A stretch of 64,000 nt of DNA, from the NCBI RefSeq assembly GCF_030441895.1, contig NZ_JARJAS010000014.1, one strand, 5' to 3'. The position numbers and the translations under genes were made by a program. This DNA is from Enterococcus_D entomosocium (GTDB lineage Bacteria; Bacillota; Bacilli; Lactobacillales; Enterococcaceae). A model generated the notes under the pieces. It was not told where the DNA came from and did no database searches. It worked only from the letters and a program-made list of their open reading frames with translations. Shown in pieces: positions 27,785 through 35,791 of this stretch (positions within the stretch are counted from its first letter, which is position 1; every line of letters begins with the position of its first letter).

Positions 27785-28308
27785 TTTGGATAGTAGTGTT
27801 GGAAAAGTCGCAGAAAAATCGGTGCCAGCATCAAATAAAAGATGCCATTCCCCGCTGCATGCAACGCATCAAAGCTCACTCCTTGAAAATAGTAAGCCCC
27901 AAAGCTAGGAAACCCATAAAGCTTGACACTGATCCAAGATATCACAAAGCCATACGCAAAACCTGCAAATACACTATAAATGACTTGTAAATACAACTTT
28001 TTCATAAACAGTTTGCTTTTTGATAATAGATACATTCCAAAAATTACGACGGCATAGCTAATCAATTGGGCAATCGTCCATACCCCCATTCCCATGTAAA
28101 AATTGGTAATCAGCATCGAGAGCAGACAAACGATCAATCCACGACTAAGACCTAAATGGATGGTTACTAATAAAAAGATCACCGTCATTGGTTGAACATT
28201 GGGTAAAGGTTGAAAAAGTGTCCTGCCGACGACGGCTGCTGCTACAAGCAACCCTAAATAAGCAATTTCTTTTCCAGCAAATACAAGTGGTTTATTCGAA
28301 TTTTTCAT
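27763..28308 (-). CDS. ECF transporter substrate-specific (S) component
   Basis: Integral membrane protein of 181 residues with about six helices and the pattern of an ECF-type vitamin transporter S subunit. It would work with a shared energising module encoded elsewhere. It overlaps by 17 bases the gene for a DUF4430 lipoprotein, so the pair works together. DUF4430 is related to the C-terminal domain of transcobalamin and intrinsic factor, which makes a cobalamin-like substrate a reasonable guess, not a proof. Confidence 0.75.
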   Translation of the reverse strand: MKNSNKPLVFAGKEIAYLGLLVAAAVVGRTLFQPLPNVQPMTVIFLLVTIHLGLSRGLIVCLLSMLITNFYMGMGVWTIAQLISYAVVIFGMYLLSKSKLFMKKLYLQVIYSVFAGFAYGFVISWISVKLYGFPSFGAYYFQGVSFDALHAAGNGIFYLMLAPIFLRLFQHYYPNKDSEGH

Positions 28309-28711
28309 AGGTGAAAACCACTTTATCGTTGTTTCCTAAAAAGGTATCATCTGCCCCAGTCGTAATCATTTCATCATTGATCGTATATGTCCAATAATAG
28401 CCAGCTTTTTCATCTTGGGCTAAACCGTCGATGCTGGTGATCATCCCTTGATTTTCTTCCAAGTCAAAGTTCTCTTTCATGATAGTCATCAAAGAAACCC
28501 CTTCTTTAAAAGTGACCGTTTTGGTTTCGATCTCCTGGTCTTGCTCTTCACTTTTATTATTGAAGCTGATTTGGGCAGTGCGCTCTTCGGCATTTTGTTG
28601 GACTGACGAAGAGTCACTAGAGGAGTTACCCGCATCCATCGATGGTTTGGCACATCCGGCAAAAACCAGACTTAGTAAAAAAATATAACTAAAAATTACT
28701 GTTTTCTTCAT
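28292..28711 (-). CDS. DUF4430 domain lipoprotein
   Basis: Surface lipoprotein of 139 residues. The signal peptide ends in the lipobox VFAGC, a Ser/Asn-rich linker follows, and then a DUF4430 domain (KEGVSLMTIMKENF, then GYYWTYTINDEMITTGAD and VVFTYEKF). AAAGGAG site before the ATG. The domain in eukaryotes binds one side of vitamin B12. Position before an S component suggests it captures the ligand outside the cell. Confidence 0.8.
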   Translation of the reverse strand: MKKTVIFSYIFLLSLVFAGCAKPSMDAGNSSSDSSSVQQNAEERTAQISFNNKSEEQDQEIETKTVTFKEGVSLMTIMKENFDLEENQGMITSIDGLAQDEKAGYYWTYTINDEMITTGADDTFLGNNDKVVFTYEKFE

Positions 28712-28804
28712 AATAATGGCTCCTTTGATTTTTTTTACAACACCTTATTGTACTAAAAATAAATAAAAAAGGCGAAATTTTTTTGTTCCCCTCTATAGAA
28801 AGCA

Positions 28805-28833
28805 TTGTAAATCCATGTGACTATGGGTATACT
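28805..28833 (+). promoter_or_regulatory. Promoter of the C69 dipeptidase gene
   Basis: TTGTAA and TATACT, 17 bases apart, about 45 bases before the start. Confidence 0.6.
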
Positions 28834-28876
28834 AGCTTCAATCATTCGTAAGAAGAAATGAAGGAGTGTTGGAAAG

Positions 28877-30277
28877 ATGGATAGAAAAAAAGCGTCCTGT
28901 ACCACTTTACTAGTAGGAAAAAAAGCATCGATTGACGGCTCGACCATGATTGCCCGTAATGAAGATTCAGGGAGCGGTTCGGAACCGCAAAAATTCGTCG
29001 TCATCACTCCAGAACAGCAAGGAAATGAATTTTACGCCGTTTTAAGCGGCTGTCGAATCCGTTTACCTAAGGATCCCTTACGTTATACTTCGACACCTGA
29101 AGCAGATGAATCCCAAGGAGTCTGGGCAGCTTCAGGAATCAATGAAGTAAATATCGCCATGACTGCGACAGAAACGATTACGACCAATTCACGCGTTTTG
29201 GCCATTGATCCATATGTGGAAGATGGTATCGGGGAAGCTGATTTCGTCAGCATTGTACTGCCTTACATTCATTCCGCTAAAGAAGGTGTTCTTCGCCTAG
29301 GGGAACTCTTAGAAACCTATGGGACCTACGAAGCCAACGGGATCGCGTTTTCTGATGCCGAGGAAATTTGGTATATGGAAACCATCGGTGGACATCACTG
29401 GGCAGCTGTTCGCATACCAGATGATGCCTATGTCGTGGCACCCAATCGCTTAAACATTGATCACTTCGATTTCGCCTCAGAAATGACGTTGTGTTCGCAG
29501 GATCTCGAACAGTTGATTGAAGACTATCAATTAAATCCTGATTTTGAAGGCATTAATCTACGCCATATTTTTGGCAGCTCCTCAGAAAAAGATACCCGTT
29601 ACAACAACCCGCGGGCATGGTACATTCAAAAACACTTTAGCGGAACAGTTGCTGAACCGATCGATCAAGAGCTCCCGTTTGTATGCTACCCAAAACAAAA
29701 GCTATCCGTGGAAGATGTAAAATGGGCATTGAGCTCCCACTTCCAAAATACGCCTTTTGACCCTTACGGTACAGGGACCGAGACACAAAAAACACAATTT
29801 CGATCGATTGCTCTTAATCGCAACCAGCAAGTCCATATTTTGCAGATCCGCAACCACGTGCCTGCAGCAATCGCTGGCATTCATTGGCTCGCCTTTGGCC
29901 CCAATACCTTCAACGGCGTTGTGCCCTTTTATGCAGCTATCACTAAGACCCCACTTGGCTATTGTGATACGACAAAGACCTACGATCCAACAAATAGCTA
30001 TTGGTTAGGACGCACCTTGGCGTTGATTGGGGACAGCGACTACGATCGCTATAGTGATCTTGCCAACCGTTTTGAAATGGAAACGATGGCGGCTTGTCGC
30101 CGCATCCAACAAGAAACTGATCGTAAAGCTTCCGCTGAAAAGGAGCCTACTCGTCTGCTTGAAGAAGCCAACGCTGAGATGGCCGAACTGTATTTAAAAA
30201 ATGCAACAACGTTACTAGGAAAAATGGTGGAGTCTGGCAGTAATAAAATGGCCTTGCGTTTTTCTTTAGCCGATTAG
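28877..30277 (+). CDS. pepD: C69-family dipeptidase
   Basis: Cytoplasmic Ntn-hydrolase that cleaves dipeptides, 466 residues, the usual length for lactic-acid-bacterial PepDA-type enzymes. The nucleophile is Cys8 in KASCTTLLVG, followed by the family stretch SIDGSTMIARNEDS. The later GGHHWAAVRIPDDAYVVAPN and FGPNTFNGVVPFYA boxes are also typical. The mature enzyme needs removal of the first seven residues. AAGGAG site. Monocistronic. Confidence 0.9.
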   Translation: MDRKKASCTTLLVGKKASIDGSTMIARNEDSGSGSEPQKFVVITPEQQGNEFYAVLSGCRIRLPKDPLRYTSTPEADESQGVWAASGINEVNIAMTATETITTNSRVLAIDPYVEDGIGEADFVSIVLPYIHSAKEGVLRLGELLETYGTYEANGIAFSDAEEIWYMETIGGHHWAAVRIPDDAYVVAPNRLNIDHFDFASEMTLCSQDLEQLIEDYQLNPDFEGINLRHIFGSSSEKDTRYNNPRAWYIQKHFSGTVAEPIDQELPFVCYPKQKLSVEDVKWALSSHFQNTPFDPYGTGTETQKTQFRSIALNRNQQVHILQIRNHVPAAIAGIHWLAFGPNTFNGVVPFYAAITKTPLGYCDTTKTYDPTNSYWLGRTLALIGDSDYDRYSDLANRFEMETMAACRRIQQETDRKASAEKEPTRLLEEANAEMAELYLKNATTLLGKMVESGSNKMALRFSLAD

Positions 30278-30386
30278 TCAATCGTTGAAAATAAAAGGAT
30301 TAACAAAAACTTTACATGGAATTGCAGCAATCTAAACATTGCTCTCCTATACTAAAGATACCAATTCGTTTTCTTTTTCCTTGCTG

Positions 30387-30434
30387 GTACAAATCAAGCA
30401 ATTGATTTGTACTGGTCCCCCTATTGAAGACCAG
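30387..30434 (+). repeat. Two adjoining hairpins before a small gene
   Basis: Perfect 10-bp arms GTACAAATCA / TGATTTGTAC (30387-30412) run into CTGGTC / GACCAG (30412-30434). Neither is followed by a T run, so they are more likely a leader structure or a binding site than a terminator. Confidence 0.55.
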
Positions 30435-30462
30435 TTGGGAAAAAACGTTGGGAGGAATGAGC

Positions 30463-30633
30463 ATGACTGCAAGTATTTATCGGACTGTCACCAACGAAAT
30501 TGTTAAAGGTGAAATCATCAAAAGCCAGAGTCAGCAAGATATGCTGATCATTCAAGACAAAAAAGGCTATTTCCATGTCGTTGAACCAATCCCCGCTACT
30601 ACTACATCAACTCCCCACAGGACGAAAGACTAA
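30463..30633 (+). CDS. Small hypothetical protein
   Basis: 56 residues from the ATG at 30463, placed by a GGGAGG site seven bases upstream; the open frame extends to a TTG. Sequence pattern EIVKGEIIKSQSQQDMLIIQ then KKGYFHVVEP suggests a small beta protein. No family recognised. It has a structured leader and its own terminator. Confidence 0.6.
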   Translation: MTASIYRTVTNEIVKGEIIKSQSQQDMLIIQDKKGYFHVVEPIPATTTSTPHRTKD

Positions 30634-30698
30634 AAAATCCACTGGCGATCAGAAAGAATACAGGATCTTTCTGATTGCTCAGTGGGTTCTTTTTTGTT
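30634..30698. terminator. Long terminator between convergent genes
   Basis: Stem CCACTGGCGATCAGAAAGA / TCTTTCTGATTGCTCAGTGG with few mismatches, flanked by A and T runs, so it may work both ways. Confidence 0.8.
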
Positions 30699-31857
30699 AT
30701 GTCAAACTCAATGTGAATCGGTTCAATCCATCAATGAGTTTTTCTCGCGAACAGCCAACGTTTAGGCGTAAAAAATTTCTCCCTTCATTCCCATAGATTT
30801 CCCCTGACATAATCGCGACTTTTCCCTTACGAATCATTCGTTGCTGCAATTCCACCATCGTTAAATCCAGTGCTGTACAATCAATCCACATAAGATACGT
30901 GGCTTCGCTTTTCGTGACCACGAGTTCTGGATGATATTCCTGTAAATAAGCAATCACATAAGCAATGTTATCATCCAGATAGTCATTGAGCTGATCCACC
31001 CACTTACTTTCATTATCGTAGGCAGCAATCGTTGCGGTCATGCCAAAAATACTGGTGGAGCTCAACCCATCGGCTTCTTTTAACTGAGTTAAGAAGCGAT
31101 CACGCAATTTGGAGTCAGGAATGATTCCATAAGAATAAATCAACCCTGGGAAATTAAACGTTTTGCTACCCGAAGTAACAAGGGCTACTTTTTTTTGCAA
31201 CAAATCAATGATTGGTTGATGCCTTTGTCCTTTTCTTACAATATCCATATGAATCTCATCAGAGATGATAAATACATCATGGGTTTTCGCCAATTCGATC
31301 ATTCGTTGCAACTCATCTTTTTGCCAGACTCTCCCAGTTGGGTTATGAGGACTACATAAGAGAAGAACTTTGTTTTCAGGCTGTGCCATCAATCTTGTTA
31401 GCTCTTCAAAATCAATGCGATACGAGTTGGCATCATAGATGAGTGCATTAGGTACGATTTTTCTTTTGTTCTCTTTGATCATTTTATAAAACGCATCATA
31501 CGCTGGCGTCTGAATAATAATCCCATCTCCTGGATTGCTGAGTAAGGTGACGAGTAGTTTGATGCTATACATGACGGAAGGACTGTAGACCAGCCAATCG
31601 CTGTCGATCCTACTTTTAAAGCGTTCAGAATACCATTTGCAGACCGCTTGCTTGAATTCATTATGATTCCAACGTGTATACCCAAATACCGGGTGCTGCA
31701 TCCGCTTGATAAGTGCCGCTTCAACTGCAGCTGGCACCTTGAAATCCGTATCGGAAATCGTAAATGGCAACAAGTTTTTTTCACCAAAACGGTCTTCCAC
31801 ATAATCCCACTGGGTACAATGGGTTCCTTTACGATTGATTGGCTCATCAAAAAACAT
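30697..31857 (-). CDS. malY: MalY/PatB-type aminotransferase (cystathionine beta-lyase)
   Basis: PLP enzyme of fold type I that splits C-S bonds (cystathionine to homocysteine), 386 residues. The PLP lysine is in SGSKTFNFPG near residue 230, and the LCSPHNPTGRVW and IISDEIHMDIV boxes are family marks. The ATG at 31857 is chosen since AGGAG lies eight bases before it; the frame opens at a GTG three codons earlier. It follows a MalX-like PTS gene as in Escherichia coli malXY, where MalY also modulates the maltose regulator. Confidence 0.88.
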   Translation of the reverse strand: MFFDEPINRKGTHCTQWDYVEDRFGEKNLLPFTISDTDFKVPAAVEAALIKRMQHPVFGYTRWNHNEFKQAVCKWYSERFKSRIDSDWLVYSPSVMYSIKLLVTLLSNPGDGIIIQTPAYDAFYKMIKENKRKIVPNALIYDANSYRIDFEELTRLMAQPENKVLLLCSPHNPTGRVWQKDELQRMIELAKTHDVFIISDEIHMDIVRKGQRHQPIIDLLQKKVALVTSGSKTFNFPGLIYSYGIIPDSKLRDRFLTQLKEADGLSSTSIFGMTATIAAYDNESKWVDQLNDYLDDNIAYVIAYLQEYHPELVVTKSEATYLMWIDCTALDLTMVELQQRMIRKGKVAIMSGEIYGNEGRNFLRLNVGCSREKLIDGLNRFTLSLT

Positions 31858-31887
31858 TTTCTTCACTCCTACTACTTGACAATTTTG

Positions 31888-33450
31888 CTAAAGAATCGCA
31901 TCAAGTTGATTTCTGACTGTTGTTACTTTCGTTCCAATGATTACTTGAACGTTCGTATCATCTAAGTGAACGACCCCAAGCGCACCTAGTTTTTTTAGCC
32001 GTTCATCATCAACCAATGTACCATCGTTTAGAACGAGGCGTAGCCGTGTAATGCAATTGTCTAAAGAATCAATATTGCTTGCTCCCCCTAAAGCTGCCAA
32101 AATACCATGGGCATCGTAGCCACTCTTTCCAGAATAGGTCATTTCCTCTTCCAACTCATTCGTTTGATCATTGTTCTCTTCTCTACCAGGTGTCTTCAAG
32201 TTCTTGCGAAGGATCACTGTTTTAAAAACAAAGTAATACAGGGCAAACCAGCAAGCTCCTACGATCAGAACGAGCCACCATTTTGTATATGCGCCTTGCA
32301 TCACGCCAAAGATAAGAAAATCAAGCACGCCCCCATCGGTATTTCCAATCGTGACACCCAATAGACTCATTACCATAAATCCAGCACCTGTCATGATGAC
32401 ATGAAAAATCCATAATAAAGGGCTGATGAATAAGAATAAAAATTCGATTGGTTCAGTAATTCCTGTCACAAAAGTTGCAATGACGCCTGAAATCAACAAG
32501 CCTTTTATCTTTGAACGATTCTCAGGGTTTGCTGTCTGGTACATAGCTAATGCTGCTGCCGGTAAGCCAAACATAAAGGTTGGCATTTTCCCTTGAGACA
32601 AGAACGCCGTTGCACTTGGTGAGATGCTTAAACCGTTTTGTAATTCCGCATAAAAAATATTTAACGCCCCAAAGACTTGCTGACCATCGATCAGCTGACT
32701 TCCCCCTGCTTCGGTAAAGCGAATCATGGAAACCAAAATATGGTGTAACCCAAATGGCAGTAATAAGCGCTCACCTGAACCAAATAAGAACGGACCGAAA
32801 GGACCAGCTTGTTGGATCAAATGTCCGATTCCTGTGATGATCATAGCAAACAATGGCCAAATCATCGGAATGATCACCCCGACCACAGCTAAAGTAAGCG
32901 AGGTGATGATTGGAACAAACCGGGCTCCTGAAAAGAAGGCAAAACTATCTGGCAATTGAAAATGGTAGAAGCGCGTATGCAATTTATAAACGATCAATCC
33001 TGCGATAATACCACCTAGAACACCCATTGATAATGTTTGAATGCCAAAAACGATCTCTTGTCCTGCTTCTCGAAGTTGATCTGCAGTAGCTAATTGATTC
33101 GTTTCTTGTAAATAAAAATTGATGGATAAATGCATCACGACATAGCCCACAAAGCCTGAAAATGCCGCAACTCCCTTCTCTTTTCGTGCTAGACCTAAAG
33201 GAATCGCCATCGCAAACATGACGGGTAAGTAACTAAAGGCAAACCCACCGATCGTTGACATGAAACGAAAAACCACTTGAAGCCAAGAGGCACCTAAAAA
33301 TGGGAAAACGTCGATCGTTGAAGAAGATGAAAATGAACTACCAATCCCTAAAAATAAACCCATGAATGCGAGTAAAGCGACTGGCAACATAAATGTTTTC
33401 CCAAGTCCTTGAAAAATTTCCATCCAGCTTGCTTTCTTTCCTTTTTGCAT
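31888..33450 (-). CDS. malX: PTS glucose/maltose-type EIICB component (MalX-like)
   Basis: Sugar-phosphorylating permease of the glucose PTS family, 520 residues. The EIIC part spans about residues 1-400 with about ten helices. The C-terminal EIIB domain carries the phosphorylated cysteine in LDNCITRLRLVL. No EIIA domain is fused, so a general EIIA-Glc must serve it. The ATG at 33450 has GGAGG seven bases before it. A cre site lies upstream, and an RpiR-type regulator gene is directly upstream in the same direction. Sugar specificity cannot be read from sequence. Confidence 0.88.
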   Translation of the reverse strand: MQKGKKASWMEIFQGLGKTFMLPVALLAFMGLFLGIGSSFSSSSTIDVFPFLGASWLQVVFRFMSTIGGFAFSYLPVMFAMAIPLGLARKEKGVAAFSGFVGYVVMHLSINFYLQETNQLATADQLREAGQEIVFGIQTLSMGVLGGIIAGLIVYKLHTRFYHFQLPDSFAFFSGARFVPIITSLTLAVVGVIIPMIWPLFAMIITGIGHLIQQAGPFGPFLFGSGERLLLPFGLHHILVSMIRFTEAGGSQLIDGQQVFGALNIFYAELQNGLSISPSATAFLSQGKMPTFMFGLPAAALAMYQTANPENRSKIKGLLISGVIATFVTGITEPIEFLFLFISPLLWIFHVIMTGAGFMVMSLLGVTIGNTDGGVLDFLIFGVMQGAYTKWWLVLIVGACWFALYYFVFKTVILRKNLKTPGREENNDQTNELEEEMTYSGKSGYDAHGILAALGGASNIDSLDNCITRLRLVLNDGTLVDDERLKKLGALGVVHLDDTNVQVIIGTKVTTVRNQLDAIL

Positions 33451-33482
33451 ATCATTTCCTCCTAACACTTTTATCTCTTAAA

Positions 33483-33498
33483 ATGTAAACGATATCAA
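33483..33498 (-). promoter_or_regulatory. cre site (CcpA) upstream of malX
   Basis: ATGTAAACGATATCAA fits the consensus WTGNAARCGNWWWCAW at every position, 33 bases before the malX start, implying catabolite repression. Confidence 0.8.
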
Positions 33499-33527
33499 GA
33501 AGGCTTACAATACAGTTACCAAAACAA

Positions 33528-33559
33528 GAATGACCATTCACAAAATGGAATGGTCATTC
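33528..33559 (-). repeat. Perfect 12-bp inverted repeat at the end of the RpiR gene
   Basis: GAATGACCATTC-N8-GAATGGTCATTC. It covers the RpiR stop codon and is followed on the minus strand by TTGTTTT. It may be a weak terminator or the operator of the RpiR regulator. Confidence 0.6.
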
Positions 33560-34339
33560 AGGATCAAGTCCTGGTTCGATTTGATTGGCGTATTGAATAA
33601 TTAAAATATCCAGTAACGCTGCTAAAGAGATCCGTGGGCTCAAATCGACTTCATGATGATAAATCGTTGTCATTTCAACAGAAAAAGAGAAGGTGGCAAG
33701 CTTTTCCAACGTGCTTGTTGATTGACCAATACAGGCTAAAATCGGCACACCTCTTTGTTTCAACCGGTTAGCATAATTTAGCATCCCGATTGTTTCCCCA
33801 CTATGACTAATAAAAATAGCCATATCTTTTTTTGATAGTTGATTAGCGATGGTTGTCAATTCATCCCAATCCGTTGAAGCGCCAACCGTTTTTCCTAAGA
33901 ACCGCAACTTTCGACTCGCAGATAATGCAACCGGCGCACTTTGCCCTAAAGCAAAAAATTCGATTCGTTGTGCTTGCTGCAACATTTCCACAGCACGCTG
34001 AAAGTCAGCCTCTTCAATCATTGATAAGGATGTCGTCAGCTGGTCAATCATTTGCTTGATCAGTGGGGATAAGCCAAGAGAAGCTTGAGTAGATGATTTT
34101 CTTTCAAGAGTTTGATAATTCTTCAGTGAAAATTTGAATTCTTGAAAACCGGTAAAGCCAAGCTTTTTTGCCATTCTGCTGATCGTCGCTTGACTGGTGT
34201 ACGTTTGGGAAGCTAACTCATCGGCCGTCATTTCTGAAACTTTCTCGGGCGCCCTTAAACAATAGTTAAGGACCGTTCTTTCTACTCGGTTCAGCTCTGG
34301 AATTTTGTATTGGATTCGTTTATATAAATGATTCATCAC
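33554..34339 (-). CDS. RpiR/MurR-family transcriptional regulator
   Basis: Regulator of 261 residues: N-terminal RpiR-type helix-turn-helix (residues 1-75, with TYTSQATISRMAKKLGFTGF) and C-terminal SIS sugar-phosphate binding domain (MAIFISHSGETIGMLNYANRL). Likely senses the sugar phosphate made by the neighbouring PTS and controls malXY. Start is GTG at 34339 (GGAGG eight bases away) or ATG one codon later. Confidence 0.87.
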   Translation of the reverse strand: MMNHLYKRIQYKIPELNRVERTVLNYCLRAPEKVSEMTADELASQTYTSQATISRMAKKLGFTGFQEFKFSLKNYQTLERKSSTQASLGLSPLIKQMIDQLTTSLSMIEEADFQRAVEMLQQAQRIEFFALGQSAPVALSASRKLRFLGKTVGASTDWDELTTIANQLSKKDMAIFISHSGETIGMLNYANRLKQRGVPILACIGQSTSTLEKLATFSFSVEMTTIYHHEVDLSPRISLAALLDILIIQYANQIEPGLDPE

Positions 34340-34397
34340 CTGCTTCTCCTCCCTACTATTGCTTCATTCTTCCGTCTCCACTATGCTTCATTTACTC

Positions 34398-34425
34398 ATT
34401 ATACCTTCCCTCAACAAAAGTACAA
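34398..34425 (-). promoter_or_regulatory. Promoter of the RpiR gene
   Basis: TTGTAC and TATAAT on the minus strand, 16 bases apart. Confidence 0.6.
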
Positions 34426-34449
34426 ACTGATGATGAATGGCTTGAAATA

Positions 34450-34480
34450 AAAAAAAGGACTCACCCTTTGAGGAGTGAGC
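34450..34480 (-). terminator. Terminator
   Basis: Minus-strand stem GGCTCACTCC / GGGTGAGTCC followed by nine T's, placed after the small reading frame at 34507-34689. Confidence 0.75.
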
Positions 34481-34506
34481 CATCTTTGTTATTTTCTTTG
34501 CATCGG

Positions 34507-34689
34507 TCATCTGTAGACAGTCACTTCAGTAAACTCTTGCCCGTTGCCGTAATCATTTTCTTTCGTTTGACGCTTTCCATCAATTCGTTGTTTGCAACTG
34601 GCAAGTCCATTTTCGACATAGTTCACTGTATTTGCAACGATCCTTATTATAGTTGCTAGACCTTTCGTCAAGGGATCATTTGATTCCAT
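34507..34689 (-). CDS. Small hypothetical protein
   Basis: 60 residues (MESNDPLTKGLATIIRIVAN at the start), with an amphipathic first half and a charged tail. No family recognised. Supported by a GGGGGAATAGAGG region before the ATG and by a good terminator 27 bases after the stop. It could instead be a chance frame. Confidence 0.5.
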   Translation of the reverse strand: MESNDPLTKGLATIIRIVANTVNYVENGLASCKQRIDGKRQTKENDYGNGQEFTEVTVYR

Positions 34690-34865
34690 CCTCTATTCCC
34701 CCATTTCTATCACGCTTAAGCCGCTACTGGCTTTTTCTTATAACAAGTATAAAAGAAGTACCTTAAACGAAACTAAAAGAGAAGAACTTCGACAAAAAGA
34801 AAAGCAGACTAGTTTCTCTTTTTGGTAAAATATGGTAAATGTAATAGGAAAGGATGATCAGTCTC

Positions 34866-35519
34866 ATGATAAAAACTTTAGTGGTAGCCAGCCATCCGGA
34901 TTTCCACAATTCACTTTCCCAACGATTCTTTAGTGAAAGTGCCAAGCTTCCTAACGTCACCATGCATTTCCTTGATGATCTTTCTGATTTTTCTCTCGCC
35001 AATGAACGGATGCTGTTGCAAACATGCGATCGTTTGGTTCTACAATTCCCCCTATATTGGTACAGCGTTCCAGCAAAAATGAAAGCTTGGATCGATACGG
35101 TTTGGGAAAAATGTGCCCCTGTATTGGTGGGCAAGGAAATCAGTTTCGCCGTTTCTACCGGCGTTGCCGCCAAAGAATTTCAGCTAGGCGGCCGAGAAAA
35201 TACGACCTTCAATGAAATTTTGCACCCACTGGTACTCATGGCAAAAAAACATCAAATGACGGTACTCCCCATCGTTGTCCTCGATCAACTGATGTATAAA
35301 TCAGAACAAGAGAAACGAGCCTTTGTCATTGCCTATCAGCAACTGTTATCAATGCCGGCTCCCTTTACATTTGATCAAAAGCAACAATGGTTTAGCGAAA
35401 AGCTGGCGCGTTTGGTTTCTGAAAAACCGCAGCTTGCTCCTTTGCTATCCCTGTTGCAGGAAAACCATGAAACGTTGACCGAATTAGAAGACGCTTTAAC
35501 TGAATTGGAGGTGCTGTGA
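34866..35519 (+). CDS. NAD(P)H-dependent flavodoxin-fold oxidoreductase
   Basis: 217-residue FMN-dependent quinone reductase of the KefF/MdaB type. The start IKTLVVASHPDFHNS, the LQFPLYWYSVPAKMKAWIDTVW box and STGVAAKEFQLGG are typical of the Flavodoxin_2 family. ATG at 34866 gives the usual family start; another ATG four codons earlier has a closer AAAGG. It overlaps the next small gene (TGATG). Confidence 0.85.
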   Translation: MIKTLVVASHPDFHNSLSQRFFSESAKLPNVTMHFLDDLSDFSLANERMLLQTCDRLVLQFPLYWYSVPAKMKAWIDTVWEKCAPVLVGKEISFAVSTGVAAKEFQLGGRENTTFNEILHPLVLMAKKHQMTVLPIVVLDQLMYKSEQEKRAFVIAYQQLLSMPAPFTFDQKQQWFSEKLARLVSEKPQLAPLLSLLQENHETLTELEDALTELEVL

Positions 35520-35692
35520 TGGATCACGAATGGCTGAAGCCACTGATAGAGCAGTCAATAAAAGAAACAGCTGACTATCACGAAAAAGCATTTTTGCAAG
35601 AACTAGAGAAGTTGCTTCATCAGCAAGAAATTCGAATCGAATTGAAACAAGGAGAACTTGACGGAAAATTGTGGAATCCTAGTGAATGGTAA
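35519..35692 (+). CDS. Small acidic helical protein
   Basis: 57 residues (MDHEWLKPLIEQSIKETADY at the start, ending WNPSEW). Its ATG overlaps the stop of the oxidoreductase, with GGAGGTG upstream, so it is translationally coupled and may be an accessory to that enzyme. Predominantly helical and charged. No family recognised. Confidence 0.65.
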   Translation: MDHEWLKPLIEQSIKETADYHEKAFLQELEKLLHQQEIRIELKQGELDGKLWNPSEW

Positions 35693-35710
35693 AATCTGCA
35701 CTTGTATCCA

Positions 35711-35769
35711 AGAAAAAAACTTTGGCCCACCTAGCCATAAAACATGCTGGGTGGGCCAAAGTTTTTTTG
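35711..35769. terminator. Bidirectional terminator
   Basis: Perfect stem AAAAAACTTTGGCCCAC / GTGGGCCAAAGTTTTTT between convergent genes. Confidence 0.9.
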
Positions 35770-35791
35770 AATCGTTTCTTTTGCTTGTTAA

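Noticed and set aside
34763..35173. Minus-strand frame of 136 codons
   Set aside because: Shadow of the oxidoreductase gene on the other strand, which has clear family motifs.
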